Shown one piece after another: positions 18,123 to 26,451 of a DNA stretch of 64,000 nt. The stretch is taken from positions 116,745 to 180,744 of the forward strand of contig NZ_QLMG01000003.1 in assembly GCF_003259905.1 (NCBI RefSeq). The letters run 5' to 3'. Below the pieces are notes generated by a model, which was not told the DNA's origin, did no database searches, and saw only the letters and a list, made by a program, of their open reading frames with translations. This DNA comes from Salipiger aestuarii (lineage in GTDB: Bacteria > Pseudomonadota > Alphaproteobacteria > Rhodobacterales > Rhodobacteraceae). A program made the translations under genes and the position numbers. Within the stretch, counting starts at the first letter, position 1; the number at the start of each line of letters is the position of its first letter.

Positions 18123-19013
18123 CTAACGCGGGCGCAGACCGTCCCGTTGCAAGCGTTCCCGCAAAACGTCGATTTCGACCGTCAGATCGGCGTTGCTGTC
18201 CAGCAGGAGCTTTTCGTTCTTCTTCCCGAAGCTGTCTTCAAGATCGGTCAGCAGCGTCATGAAATCGCTCCGCGCGCCCCGATCCTGCGCGCGGCAGTAA
18301 AGATCGGCGAATTTAACGGCCGCGTCGCGCGCGCCCATCAGGTAGACCCCGAGATATTTGCGCGCCGCCGTCAGGTCGCGCGGATCTTCTTCGACGGTGC
18401 GGATCAGTTGCGACACCTTCAGGTGGAACCGTTCCACCCGCGCCTCGACCTCGCGATCCCCGGCGCGACCCACCGCGTCTTCCATTTCGGTCAGATAGGT
18501 TTCGGCCTCGTCCACGACGCGGGCCACGCGGTCCTGCTGGAATGCATCGACGCCTTCCATGCCCTTGCTTTTCATCGGGTCGATCCCGAAGGCGGCAAGG
18601 TGCAGCGCGGTCGCGCAGACCCCGTAAAGCGGGGCCGCCAGCAGGTTGCCGTCGCCGCGCAGCGCCGCCACCGTGACGCCGATGCCGGTGGCCACCGCCG
18701 CCAGAATCTTGCGCGGGATCGCGGGCTTGCGTGCCACACGGCGCTCATCGAACGCGGCGTGCGCGCGCAGCCCGTCGCGCAGCAGCCAGGCCCCCAGCAG
18801 CAGTATGCCCGCCCCGGCCAGCCCGGCGGCCAGCCCGATGGCACCGTCGTTCAGCGACGTCGCCGCCAGCACGATCGGCGGCGCGAACAGCACGTTGGAC
18901 CGCGCGCCCACCGGATCGACCCGCGCCCCCTTGTAATGACCGGGGCGAATCGGATCGTTGGCGGTGGGTTCGGGCGCATCGGGGCTAAAGGCGCCCCCGT
19001 AGCGTTTCGCCAT
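18123..19013 (-). CDS. XpaC-like membrane protein (paralogue 1)
   Basis: 296 residues of the family labelled 5-bromo-4-chloroindolyl phosphate hydrolysis protein, a historical name. Three or four N-terminal membrane segments (residues ~40-150) end in A-A-F-G-I-D-P-M-K, a motif shared with the second copy at 19207-20148. The C-terminal half is a helical cytosolic domain. It likely works with TelA, which follows it in the operon. The start is two bases past the stop of the 29-residue ORF. Confidence 0.82.
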   Translation of the reverse strand: MAKRYGGAFSPDAPEPTANDPIRPGHYKGARVDPVGARSNVLFAPPIVLAATSLNDGAIGLAAGLAGAGILLLGAWLLRDGLRAHAAFDERRVARKPAIPRKILAAVATGIGVTVAALRGDGNLLAAPLYGVCATALHLAAFGIDPMKSKGMEGVDAFQQDRVARVVDEAETYLTEMEDAVGRAGDREVEARVERFHLKVSQLIRTVEEDPRDLTAARKYLGVYLMGARDAAVKFADLYCRAQDRGARSDFMTLLTDLEDSFGKKNEKLLLDSNADLTVEIDVLRERLQRDGLRPR

Positions 19014-19015
19014 GG

Positions 19016-19105
19016 TCAGAGCCCCCCGAGCCAGCCCGAAGTCACCCCGAATAGCAGGACGATCAGCAGCACATAGGCCGCTTTTTGCAGGGCGCTGCCG
19101 GACAT
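19016..19105 (-). CDS. 29-residue single-pass membrane protein
   Basis: A short frame begins M-S-G-S-A-L-Q-K-A-A-Y and continues as one hydrophobic helix (V-L-L-I-V-L-L-F-G-V) to G-W-L-G-G-L and TGA. A perfect Shine-Dalgarno, CAGGAGG, sits at the right distance before the ATG (19105). The stop is two bases before the ATG of the XpaC gene. Position, ribosome site and composition make it very likely to be translated. It may be a subunit of the XpaC/TelA membrane complex. Too short for routine gene callers. Confidence 0.75.
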   Translation of the reverse strand: MSGSALQKAAYVLLIVLLFGVTSGWLGGL

Positions 19106-19206
19106 ATGGCCTCCTGTCTTGCCGCTGTACACGGCAAACCTAGGCACAATCCGGGCAAGTTGCTAGGGGGGAATACCCGGCCGTTTCGCATCCGCAGAAC
19201 CGCAGG

Positions 19207-20148
19207 TCAGGCCACCCGGTCGCGCGGCATCCGGTTCCACAGCACGTCGGCCTGCAATTCGAACGCATCGCGGCCGGTTTTCGCGCCGGATTTGCGCGCG
19301 CAGACCTCGAACGCCTCGCCGATGGCGGTCAGATGGGCCAGATACCGGCGCCGCGCCCGAAACCGGTCCCCGGTGCTCCACGCGACCTGCAACGAGGCGT
19401 TCTCGCGCCGGATCATCTCGACAAGGGTGGTGACGGGCTTGCGCAGGCGGCGCATTCCGGCACCGTCCTCGCCAAGCGCCCGGATAAGCCCCATGACGCC
19501 CATGTGCAGCGCCTCGAAACGGCGGGTGACCTCGGCATCCCCAAGGTTGGCAATTTCGGTGGCCAGCTCTTCGAATTTGGCATCAATCCGCATCAGCGTC
19601 TCGGAGGTGCTGGGCTGAAGCCGGTGCAGATCGACCGGATCGTCCGTCGCGCGCAGCGCCCCCGGCTCTCCCTTGTCCTTGCGCGGGTCCATACCGAAGG
19701 CGGCGATCCCCAGCGCGGTGGCCAGCAGGCCCAGCAACGCCGGCGCATACAGCGCATCGAAATGGTGCCCTGCCAGCAGCGCCACCATCAGCCCGATCAA
19801 CGCCGCCCCCACAGCCTTGCGCGGCACCTTCGGGGCGCGCGCGGACCCGGCCCGATCATAGGCGTTGCAGATCTGCTGACCGCGATGGATCAGCCGAAGC
19901 GCCACGAGGAACAGCGCCAGAAGCAGGATCGCGGTAAAGACGGCGACTCCCCTGCCCTGAAACAGCAGCAGAAAGACCGGAAAGGAGGCAAGGAACAGAA
20001 CGCCCAGCGCGGAATCCAGCGGGCCCAACGAGTCGTCGTTGGGCGCCATCCGTGCCCTGGACATACCTTTGGCCACATCCCACGCCATGTCTGTCGCAAG
20101 GCCGGTGGTCATACCCTTGCTCGACTTGTTCGCCGGGGTCTTCGTCAT
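19207..20148 (-). CDS. XpaC-like membrane protein (paralogue 2)
   Basis: 313 residues. N-terminal region with several membrane segments (L-G-V-L-F-L-A-S-F-P-V-F-L-L-L-F and a second block near 130-165) ending A-A-F-G-M-D-P-R-K, parallel to A-A-F-G-I-D-P-M-K of the neighbouring paralogue. The helical C-terminal domain contains T-L-M-R-I-D-A-K-F-E-E-L-A-T-E. First large gene of the minus-strand TelA locus. The duplication looks old, since outside the motif the two copies differ strongly. Function unknown. Confidence 0.75.
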   Translation of the reverse strand: MTKTPANKSSKGMTTGLATDMAWDVAKGMSRARMAPNDDSLGPLDSALGVLFLASFPVFLLLFQGRGVAVFTAILLLALFLVALRLIHRGQQICNAYDRAGSARAPKVPRKAVGAALIGLMVALLAGHHFDALYAPALLGLLATALGIAAFGMDPRKDKGEPGALRATDDPVDLHRLQPSTSETLMRIDAKFEELATEIANLGDAEVTRRFEALHMGVMGLIRALGEDGAGMRRLRKPVTTLVEMIRRENASLQVAWSTGDRFRARRRYLAHLTAIGEAFEVCARKSGAKTGRDAFELQADVLWNRMPRDRVA

Positions 20149-20195
20149 GCCCAGGTTTCCCTTACTTGCCGCGACACAGACAGGTCACAGGCGGG

Positions 20196-20396
20196 TCACA
20201 AGAAATAGCTCAACGCGAAGATCATCACCCACAGCGCCGCAAAGCACAGTGTCGCGGCGGGCTTGCCGGTGTGGCGCATGCGATTTGCCGCGCCATTCAG
20301 CGCGACATAGGTATCACGGGCAACCGTTCGCAGGCTCCCCAGGACAAGCGCCGTGGTGGCGGTCAGAATCGCAAAGGCCAGGATCGTCGTCATCAT
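20196..20396 (-). CDS. Small two-helix membrane protein
   Basis: 66 residues when begun at the ATG at 20396 (M-M-T-T-I-L-A-F-A-I-L-T). Two membrane helices flank a basic loop with R-T-V-A-R-D-T-Y-V-A-L-N-G. No strong ribosome site is visible at this start; an ATG 23 codons upstream (20465) follows GGTAACC and is an alternative. The unusually regular hydrophobic pattern and loop suggest a real conserved gene, but I know of no function. Confidence 0.55.
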   Translation of the reverse strand: MMTTILAFAILTATTALVLGSLRTVARDTYVALNGAANRMRHTGKPAATLCFAALWVMIFALSYFL

Positions 20397-20501
20397 GCAA
20401 CCGATGCTGAGGTCGAATCCGGGCGAAAAAGCGGCGCCGCCCGGGAAATTCCGCGAAATCTTCATCAAGGTTACCAAACCGTTAAGATCTACGGCTCAGC
20501 G

Positions 20502-21578
20502 TCACGGCGCTTTCGCGGGCGGCTTGCGGCGGCGCGTCGGGGTCGGACGGTCGGGCCTGGCGCCTTCCAGCCCAAGCTGGTCGCGCAGAACCTTGCCGCG
20601 GATTTCCTGCACCTCGCCTGCTTTCAACTGCCCCAGCTGGAATGGCCCGTAGGACACGCGGATCAGCCGGTTCACCGTCAGGCCGATGTCGGTCATGGCG
20701 CGGCGGATTTCGCGGTTCTTGCCCTCGCGCAGGCCGACGGTCAGCCAGGCATTCGCGCCCTGCTGGCGGTCGATCACCACCTGCATGGGCTGGAACGACT
20801 GCCCGTCCACGGTGATTCCGGCGCGCAGCGGGGCGAAGGTGTCGTCGGTGGGCCGGCCGTTGACGCGCACGCGATAGCGGCGCAGCCAGCCGGTCGAGGG
20901 CAGTTCGAGCCGCCGCTTGATGCCGCCGTCGTTGGTCAGCAGCAACAGCCCCTCGGAATTGAGGTCAAGCCGCCCGACGGTCACCACGCGGGGCAGATCT
21001 TCGGGAAGCCTGTCAAAGATCGTCTCGCGCCCCTGTTCGTCGCGGGTGGTCGTCACAAGGCCGACGGGCTTGTAATACAGCCACAGGCGGGCGTCTTCCG
21101 GGTCTGCCACGGGCTTGCCGTCGACGGTGATGTCATCGCTCGGCAGCACGTTCAGGGCTGCGCGCTCGATCTTGATCCCGTTCACGGTGACGCGCCCGTC
21201 TTCGATCATCTTTTCGGCGTCGCGGCGGCTGGCGATCCCGGCCCTCGCGAGCACCTTGGCGATGCGCTCGGGCACGGCGGGCGCATCGCTGCCGGGCTGT
21301 GAAGCGGGTTGTACGCCGGGCCGGGGTGCGGTTTTGGGGCCCGCCTTTGCGCCGGGCTTGAAGGCCGGTCTGGCACCTGCCTTTGCGCCGGTGTGACCGG
21401 GCTTCTGGCCGGACTTGAACCCTGGCTTGCCTCCTGGGCTGGCAGCCGGTTTCAGGCCGGATTTGGGACCGGATTTGGGGCCAGTCTTCGGGCCAGTCTT
21501 CGGGCCGAAGTTGCGGCCGCTTCCGACGCGGGCCGAGGGCGGGCCGGAGCGGCCGCTGCGAGGGGGCTTGGGTGTCAT
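20502..21578 (-). CDS. rRNA pseudouridine synthase, RluB/RsuA family, with long basic tail
   Basis: 358 residues. An S4 RNA-binding domain (R-I-A-K-V-L-A-R-A-G-I-A-S-R-R-D-A-E) follows ~90 residues of Gly-Pro-Lys-Ser-Ala repeats. The synthase domain has the catalytic aspartate in V-G-R-L-D-L-N-S-E-G-L-L-L-L-T-N-D and E-G-K-N-R-E-I-R-R. It modifies a uridine of 23S rRNA in the RluB subgroup. The N-terminal low-complexity region is coded by near-tandem 12-base repeats around 21460-21510 and is probably disordered and RNA-binding. The RluB designation is likely but not certain. Confidence 0.85.
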   Translation of the reverse strand: MTPKPPRSGRSGPPSARVGSGRNFGPKTGPKTGPKSGPKSGLKPAASPGGKPGFKSGQKPGHTGAKAGARPAFKPGAKAGPKTAPRPGVQPASQPGSDAPAVPERIAKVLARAGIASRRDAEKMIEDGRVTVNGIKIERAALNVLPSDDITVDGKPVADPEDARLWLYYKPVGLVTTTRDEQGRETIFDRLPEDLPRVVTVGRLDLNSEGLLLLTNDGGIKRRLELPSTGWLRRYRVRVNGRPTDDTFAPLRAGITVDGQSFQPMQVVIDRQQGANAWLTVGLREGKNREIRRAMTDIGLTVNRLIRVSYGPFQLGQLKAGEVQEIRGKVLRDQLGLEGARPDRPTPTRRRKPPAKAP

Positions 21579-21654
21579 GATCGCCCCATACATCAAGCGC
21601 CCCGCGCTGGGAAGCGTCTCGCCAAGCGCGGCGCGCTCGGATATGCGAAAGGGC

Positions 21655-22110
21655 ATGACTTTTCGCAGCCATATGGACGCGGCCCTTGAACAGGCCCGCG
21701 CCGCCGCCGCCCGCGGCGAGGTGCCGGTGGGGGCCGTGGTCGTCTCGCCCGGCGGGGCGATCATCGCCGCCGCGGGGAACCGCACCCGCGAGCTGAGCGA
21801 CCCCACCGCCCACGCCGAAATCCTTGCGCTGCGCACCGCCTGTGCCGCTGCCGGGTCCGAACGGTTGCCCGGACACGCGCTGTATGTGACGCTCGAACCC
21901 TGCCCGATGTGCGCCGCGGCCATCTCTTTCGCCAGGATCGCGCGGCTTTGCTACGGCGCGGCAGATCCCAAATCGGGCGGTATCGCGCAGGGGCCGCGCG
22001 TTTTCAGCCATCCGCAATGCCATCACGTCCCAGACGTGTACGACGGCATCGGCGCCGCACCCGCCGAGGCGCTGTTGCGTGATTTCTTCAGGGACAGACG
22101 GACATGCTGA
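21655..22110 (+). CDS. tadA: tRNA-specific adenosine deaminase
   Basis: 151 residues. Zinc-dependent deaminase with H-A-E-I-L-A-L (His ligand and proton-shuttling Glu) and P-C-P-M-C-A-A-A-I (two Cys ligands). Converts A34 to inosine in tRNA-Arg(ACG). Start chosen at 21655 (M-T-F-R-S-H-M-D), which gives the usual length; ATG at 21643 is close by. Divergent from the pseudouridine synthase, 76 bases apart, and overlaps the following synthase gene by seven bases. Confidence 0.93.
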   Translation: MTFRSHMDAALEQARAAAARGEVPVGAVVVSPGGAIIAAAGNRTRELSDPTAHAEILALRTACAAAGSERLPGHALYVTLEPCPMCAAAISFARIARLCYGAADPKSGGIAQGPRVFSHPQCHHVPDVYDGIGAAPAEALLRDFFRDRRTC

Positions 22111-22643
22111 TTCTGCTGAACAAACCTTTCGGCGTGCTGTCGCAGTTCACCGACAAGGGCAACGCGGGCAGCCCGCGCCCCACGCTGTCGGATCATGTGA
22201 CTCTGCCGGGGGTCTATCCTGCCGGGCGGCTGGACCGGGACAGCGAGGGGCTGTTGCTGCTGACCGACGACGGGCGGCTTCAGGCCCGCATCGCCCATCC
22301 GAAATTCCGCAAACCCAAGACCTATCTCGTGCAGGTCGAGGGTGACCCGACGGAGGCGGATCTAAAGCCGCTGCGCGAGGGCGTCACCCTCAGGGACGGG
22401 CCGACGCGCCCCGCCACGCTGCGGCGCATCCCGACCCCCGATCTGTGGGCGCGCGTGCCCCCGGTGCGGTTTCGCAAATCCGTGCCCGATTGCTGGATCG
22501 AGATCACCCTCACCGAGGGGCGCAATCGGCAGGTGCGGCGCATGACGGCCCATATCGGGCTGCCCTGCCTGCGGCTGGTGCGCTGGTCGATCGGCGACTG
22601 GACGCTGGACGGGCTGGCGCCGGGGCGGTGGCGCGCGCTCTGA
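22104..22643 (+). CDS. Pseudouridine synthase, RluE-like (single-domain)
   Basis: 179 residues, lacking the S4 domain. Begins M-L-I-L-L-N-K-P-F-G-V-L-S-Q-F-T. Catalytic aspartate in A-G-R-L-D-R-D-S-E-G-L-L-L-L-T-D-D; C-terminal E-G-R-N-R-Q-V-R-R-M-T-A-H-I-G. RluE of E. coli modifies 23S rRNA U2457; that target is presumed. The ATG overlaps the tadA stop by seven bases, so the pair is an operon. A REP-like repeat follows at 22671. Confidence 0.88.
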   Translation: MLILLNKPFGVLSQFTDKGNAGSPRPTLSDHVTLPGVYPAGRLDRDSEGLLLLTDDGRLQARIAHPKFRKPKTYLVQVEGDPTEADLKPLREGVTLRDGPTRPATLRRIPTPDLWARVPPVRFRKSVPDCWIEITLTEGRNRQVRRMTAHIGLPCLRLVRWSIGDWTLDGLAPGRWRAL

Positions 22644-22670
22644 TCCGACACCGGCGCCGGGTGGCACGGG

Positions 22671-22694
22671 CCGGCCTGCCTCCGGCGGGAGTTT
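22671..22694. repeat. REP-like repeat, second copy
   Basis: 24 bases identical to 2542-2565, centred on CCTCC-GGC-GGGAG. It sits 28 bases past the stop of the RluE-like gene. The sequence downstream of this copy lacks the long inverted repeat seen after the first copy. Confidence 0.6.
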
Positions 22695-22723
22695 GCCTGG
22701 CGAGATGAATGGGGGCGACGCGC

Positions 22724-23176
22724 CTAGGCCCGGTCGTCCTTGGGCGAGCCCATCACCACATAGGATGTGATGGCGTTCACCTGGGGCAGCGTGCCGAGCA
22801 CTTCGGTGTGAAAGTGCTTGTAGGCGGCAAGATCCGCCGCTTCGATCCGCAGCAGGTATTCCACGTTGCCGGTGATGTTGTGACACTCGCGCACTTCGGG
22901 CGCGCGGGCGATGGCACGTTCAAACGCCTCTTGCGCGGTTTTGGTATGGGCCGACAGACCCACCGTCACATAGGCGACAAAGCCCACGCCGGTCTTTTCC
23001 GGCGACAGCACCGCGCGATAGCCCCGGATCACGCCCGATTTCTCAAGATTCGCCATGCGGCGCAGACAGGCCGAGGGGGACAGGCCCACCCGATCGGCCA
23101 GGGCAAGATTGCTGATGCGCCCCTCCCGCTGAAGGGTGCGCAATATCCTGCTGTCTGTTTCATCCAAGGCGCTCAT
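22724..23176 (-). CDS. Lrp/AsnC family transcriptional regulator
   Basis: 150 residues. N-terminal helix-turn-helix (L-A-D-R-V-G-L-S-P-S-A-C-L-R-R) and C-terminal RAM ligand-binding domain (T-G-N-V-E-Y-L-L-R-I). Starts M-S-A-L-D-E-T-D-S-R-I-L. Divergent from a LysE-type exporter gene 73 bases away. In such pairs the regulator senses an amino acid and activates the exporter. A palindrome at 23180-23195 lies just upstream of its own start codon, consistent with autoregulation. Confidence 0.93.
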   Translation of the reverse strand: MSALDETDSRILRTLQREGRISNLALADRVGLSPSACLRRMANLEKSGVIRGYRAVLSPEKTGVGFVAYVTVGLSAHTKTAQEAFERAIARAPEVRECHNITGNVEYLLRIEAADLAAYKHFHTEVLGTLPQVNAITSYVVMGSPKDDRA

Positions 23177-23179
23177 AAA

Positions 23180-23195
23180 TTGTGTAATAGCACAA
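23180..23195. promoter_or_regulatory. Palindromic operator candidate between lrp-like gene and lysE-like gene
   Basis: TTGTG-TAATAG-CACAA, two 5-bp arms around a 6-base A/T-rich centre, in the 73-base divergent intergenic region. This is the expected place for Lrp-family binding. Confidence 0.5.
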
Positions 23196-23249
23196 ATCCA
23201 GGCGCATTTCGCAAGGTTCATTCGAAAAATCCGAGGCATTAATTGCGCC

Positions 23250-23846
23250 ATGACACCTGATCTTCTTGTTGGCCTTGCCGCCTTTACATTTGTCACCGTC
23301 ATCACGCCGGGGCCAAACAACCTGATGCTGCTGGCGTCGGGAGCCAACTACGGCGTGCGGCGCAGCCTGCCCCACATGGCCGGGGTCGCGCTGGGCTTTC
23401 CGGGGATGGTTTTGCTGGTCGGTGTCGGCGTCAGCCGGGTCTTTGACCACTTTCCGCTGCTGGGGGACGTGCTGCTGGTGGTGTCCGGCGTCTATATGCT
23501 GTGGCTCGCCTGGAAGATCGCCCATGCCGCGCCGCCTGCGCGGAGCACGGAGTCCGCCGGGCGCCCGCTGACCTTTTTGCAGGCCGCCGCGTTCCAGTGG
23601 GTCAACCCCAAGGCGTGGTCGATGGCGCTTGCGTCCATCGCGTTATATGCCGCCAGCAGGGAGCTGCCTGCCATCCTGTGGATTGTCGCGGCCTATGTGC
23701 TTTCGGGGATCGTGTCGACCACCACATGGGCGGTGCTGGGGCGGCAGTTGCGCCGCTTTCTGTCCAACCCGCGGCGCTTGCGCGTGTTCAACTGGACCAT
23801 GGCCGTGCTTCTTGTGGCGTCGCTCATCCCCGCGCTTGTCGCCTGA
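23250..23846 (+). CDS. LysE-family amino-acid exporter
   Basis: 198 residues and about six membrane helices. The N-terminal I-T-P-G-P-N-N-L-M-L-L and the G-A-N-Y-G-V-R-R-S-L segment are typical of LysE/RhtB exporters. The ATG at 23250 starts M-T-P-D-L-L-V-G. Exports amino acids or derivatives across the inner membrane; the substrate is unknown. Probably controlled by the divergent Lrp-like regulator. Confidence 0.9.
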   Translation: MTPDLLVGLAAFTFVTVITPGPNNLMLLASGANYGVRRSLPHMAGVALGFPGMVLLVGVGVSRVFDHFPLLGDVLLVVSGVYMLWLAWKIAHAAPPARSTESAGRPLTFLQAAAFQWVNPKAWSMALASIALYAASRELPAILWIVAAYVLSGIVSTTTWAVLGRQLRRFLSNPRRLRVFNWTMAVLLVASLIPALVA

Positions 23847-23909
23847 GCCGTGTTGCATCCCGCCCTGCCAGACGCCATATAGGCCGCGCGAAACAGGGGT
23901 TCCCACGGC

Positions 23910-24872
<963 letters not shown>

Positions 24873-24929
24873 CCCGCCCGGCCCTGTTTTTGGCCCGGTT
24901 CCGACCCCGATGTCAGCCCGGCTCGCGGG

Positions 24930-25751
24930 TCAGCGAATCTCGTCCGTCCAGACCACGAACTCCCTGAGCTCATTCGCTCCGAAGGAATGCAGCAAGGGCA
25001 CATCCGCCGCATCGCGCCCCTGCGCGACCAGCACGCGCCCGATCCGGGGGGTATTGTTGCGTGCGTCAAACGTCCACCAGCGGTGCCCCAGCCAAACCTC
25101 CATCCAGGCCGCGAAATCCCCCGGCGGATAGGGCGGCGTCGTTCCGACATCGCCCAGATAGCCGGTGCAGTACCGCGCCGGAATATTCATGCAGCGGCAC
25201 AGCGCGATGGCCAGATGGGCGAAATCGCGGCAAACGCCTTCGCCCGCGGCATGGGCGCCTGCGGCCCCGCGCGTCGCATCCGCCTTGAGATAGTCGAACC
25301 GGATGTGGTTGTGCACATAGTCGCAGATCGCCTGCACCCGCGCGGCCCCCGACGGCACGGAGCCGAACAACGACCAGGCGATGTCGGACAGCAGGTCGGT
25401 TTCGCAATAGCGGCTGCCCAGCAGGTACACCAGCGTGTTGTCGGGCAGGTATTCCACCGGCACCTGCGGCGCCTCGCCCGGATGCGCATCGACCGCGCCG
25501 CTGACGCGGATGATCGCGTCGGTGGACAGCGTCAGGTCTCCGGCGGGCGCGACGAAGCGCGTGCACCAGTTGCCGAACCCATCGCGATAGGCTGTCAGCG
25601 GCACGCCGGGCGCCGTTACCACATGGTCGGGCTTTTCCAGATCGCTGATTTGCGAAAAATGCACGTTGAGCAACGCGATCATGGGGGTCGGTTGGGGCAG
25701 TTCCAGGCGGAACCGGCAGCCGAGTCTCAGCCTGATGTCAGGGGGCGTCAC
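24930..25751 (-). CDS. Transglutaminase-like cysteine peptidase family protein
   Basis: 273 residues. Core catalytic triad: Cys in G-E-G-V-C-R-D-F-A-H-L, His in L-G-H-R-W-W, Asp in T-F-D-A-R-N-N. The N-terminal beta domain (L-P-Q-P-T-P-M-I-A-L-L-N-V-H) is typical of bacterial relatives. A GTG start at 25751 is preferred because it restores this conserved N-terminus and follows GAGG; ATG at the M-I-A-L-L position would cut it. Cytosolic; substrate unknown. Confidence 0.88.
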   Translation of the reverse strand: MTPPDIRLRLGCRFRLELPQPTPMIALLNVHFSQISDLEKPDHVVTAPGVPLTAYRDGFGNWCTRFVAPAGDLTLSTDAIIRVSGAVDAHPGEAPQVPVEYLPDNTLVYLLGSRYCETDLLSDIAWSLFGSVPSGAARVQAICDYVHNHIRFDYLKADATRGAAGAHAAGEGVCRDFAHLAIALCRCMNIPARYCTGYLGDVGTTPPYPPGDFAAWMEVWLGHRWWTFDARNNTPRIGRVLVAQGRDAADVPLLHSFGANELREFVVWTDEIR

Positions 25752-25801
25752 GAAATACCTCGGGTCGGGGAATGGGATGCGGCGGGCCGGTTGGTCGGCA
25801 A

Positions 25802-25993
25802 TCAGTCCTTGTCCTTGCGGGTGTGGCGGGACCACGGCTTGCGCGTCTCGGCGCCGACCGGCCCATAGGAATCGTCAAAGATCGACCGCTTGGCGCCGGG
25901 TTCACGGGACGACCCCGTCGGTTTCAGCTTGCTCTCTCGAACGGGGGCCTTGGCGGCATCTGTGGGGGTGTCGGGGGTGTCGGGGGTTTTCAT
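25802..25993 (-). CDS. Small basic hydrophilic protein
   Basis: 63 residues, M-K-T-P-D-T-P-D-T-P at the start, rich in Lys, Arg, Ser and Pro. The C-terminal part (R-S-I-F-D-D-S-Y-G-P-V-G) looks conserved rather than random. AGGAG lies seven bases before the ATG. Probably intrinsically disordered; no function known. Ends 50 bases ahead of the transglutaminase start and may be co-transcribed with it. Confidence 0.6.
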   Translation of the reverse strand: MKTPDTPDTPTDAAKAPVRESKLKPTGSSREPGAKRSIFDDSYGPVGAETRKPWSRHTRKDKD

Positions 25994-26451
25994 CTTTCGT
26001 CTCCTGTTGGTGGTCGCCATGCGGTCGGGGTCACGCATGGGCTTTGCAAACGAAAGTCCCCGCAGCGGTCGGGAGCCCGGGTCGGACCGGGTGACGTGGC
26101 CGAGGTCTGGCCCTGTCTTCTGGCCTTTTCTTCTGGTCCTGTTTTCCGGTCCGGTATCTTGGCTGGCGCCATTCCGGTCACCCGGCGGGTCGCTACGGGC
26201 GGTGGACTGGAAAAACGAGCGTGCGCGCGGCAGGCCCCTTTCGGTGAACTGCGCAGACGATTGCGCGGATGGCTGCCGTGACCAGCCCCATCTATGCGCC
26301 CATTTGCCGTCAATAGCGAGTCCGCACGTCAAAGAAAGACCAGTGGTCGCTTCGCAGGCGCGTGGTTTGGCATCATGGTATCCCGCGCATTAAGCACAAC
26401 GGATCCTTAATGACGATATGGCATCCCTTGACCATTCACAAGGGAGCCAGA
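25994..26451. other. Intergenic stretch, no gene recognised
   Basis: 458 bases separating the small basic protein (minus) and the ATP-grasp gene (plus). Presumably holds both promoters. The 100 bases before the ATP-grasp gene are less GC-rich. No repeat, hairpin or RNA family is evident. Confidence 0.5.

Noticed and set aside
15755..18262. 835-codon open frame on the plus strand
   Set aside because: Antisense to the DUF2927, telA and xpaC genes; no domain, His/Gln/Arg-rich shadow translation.
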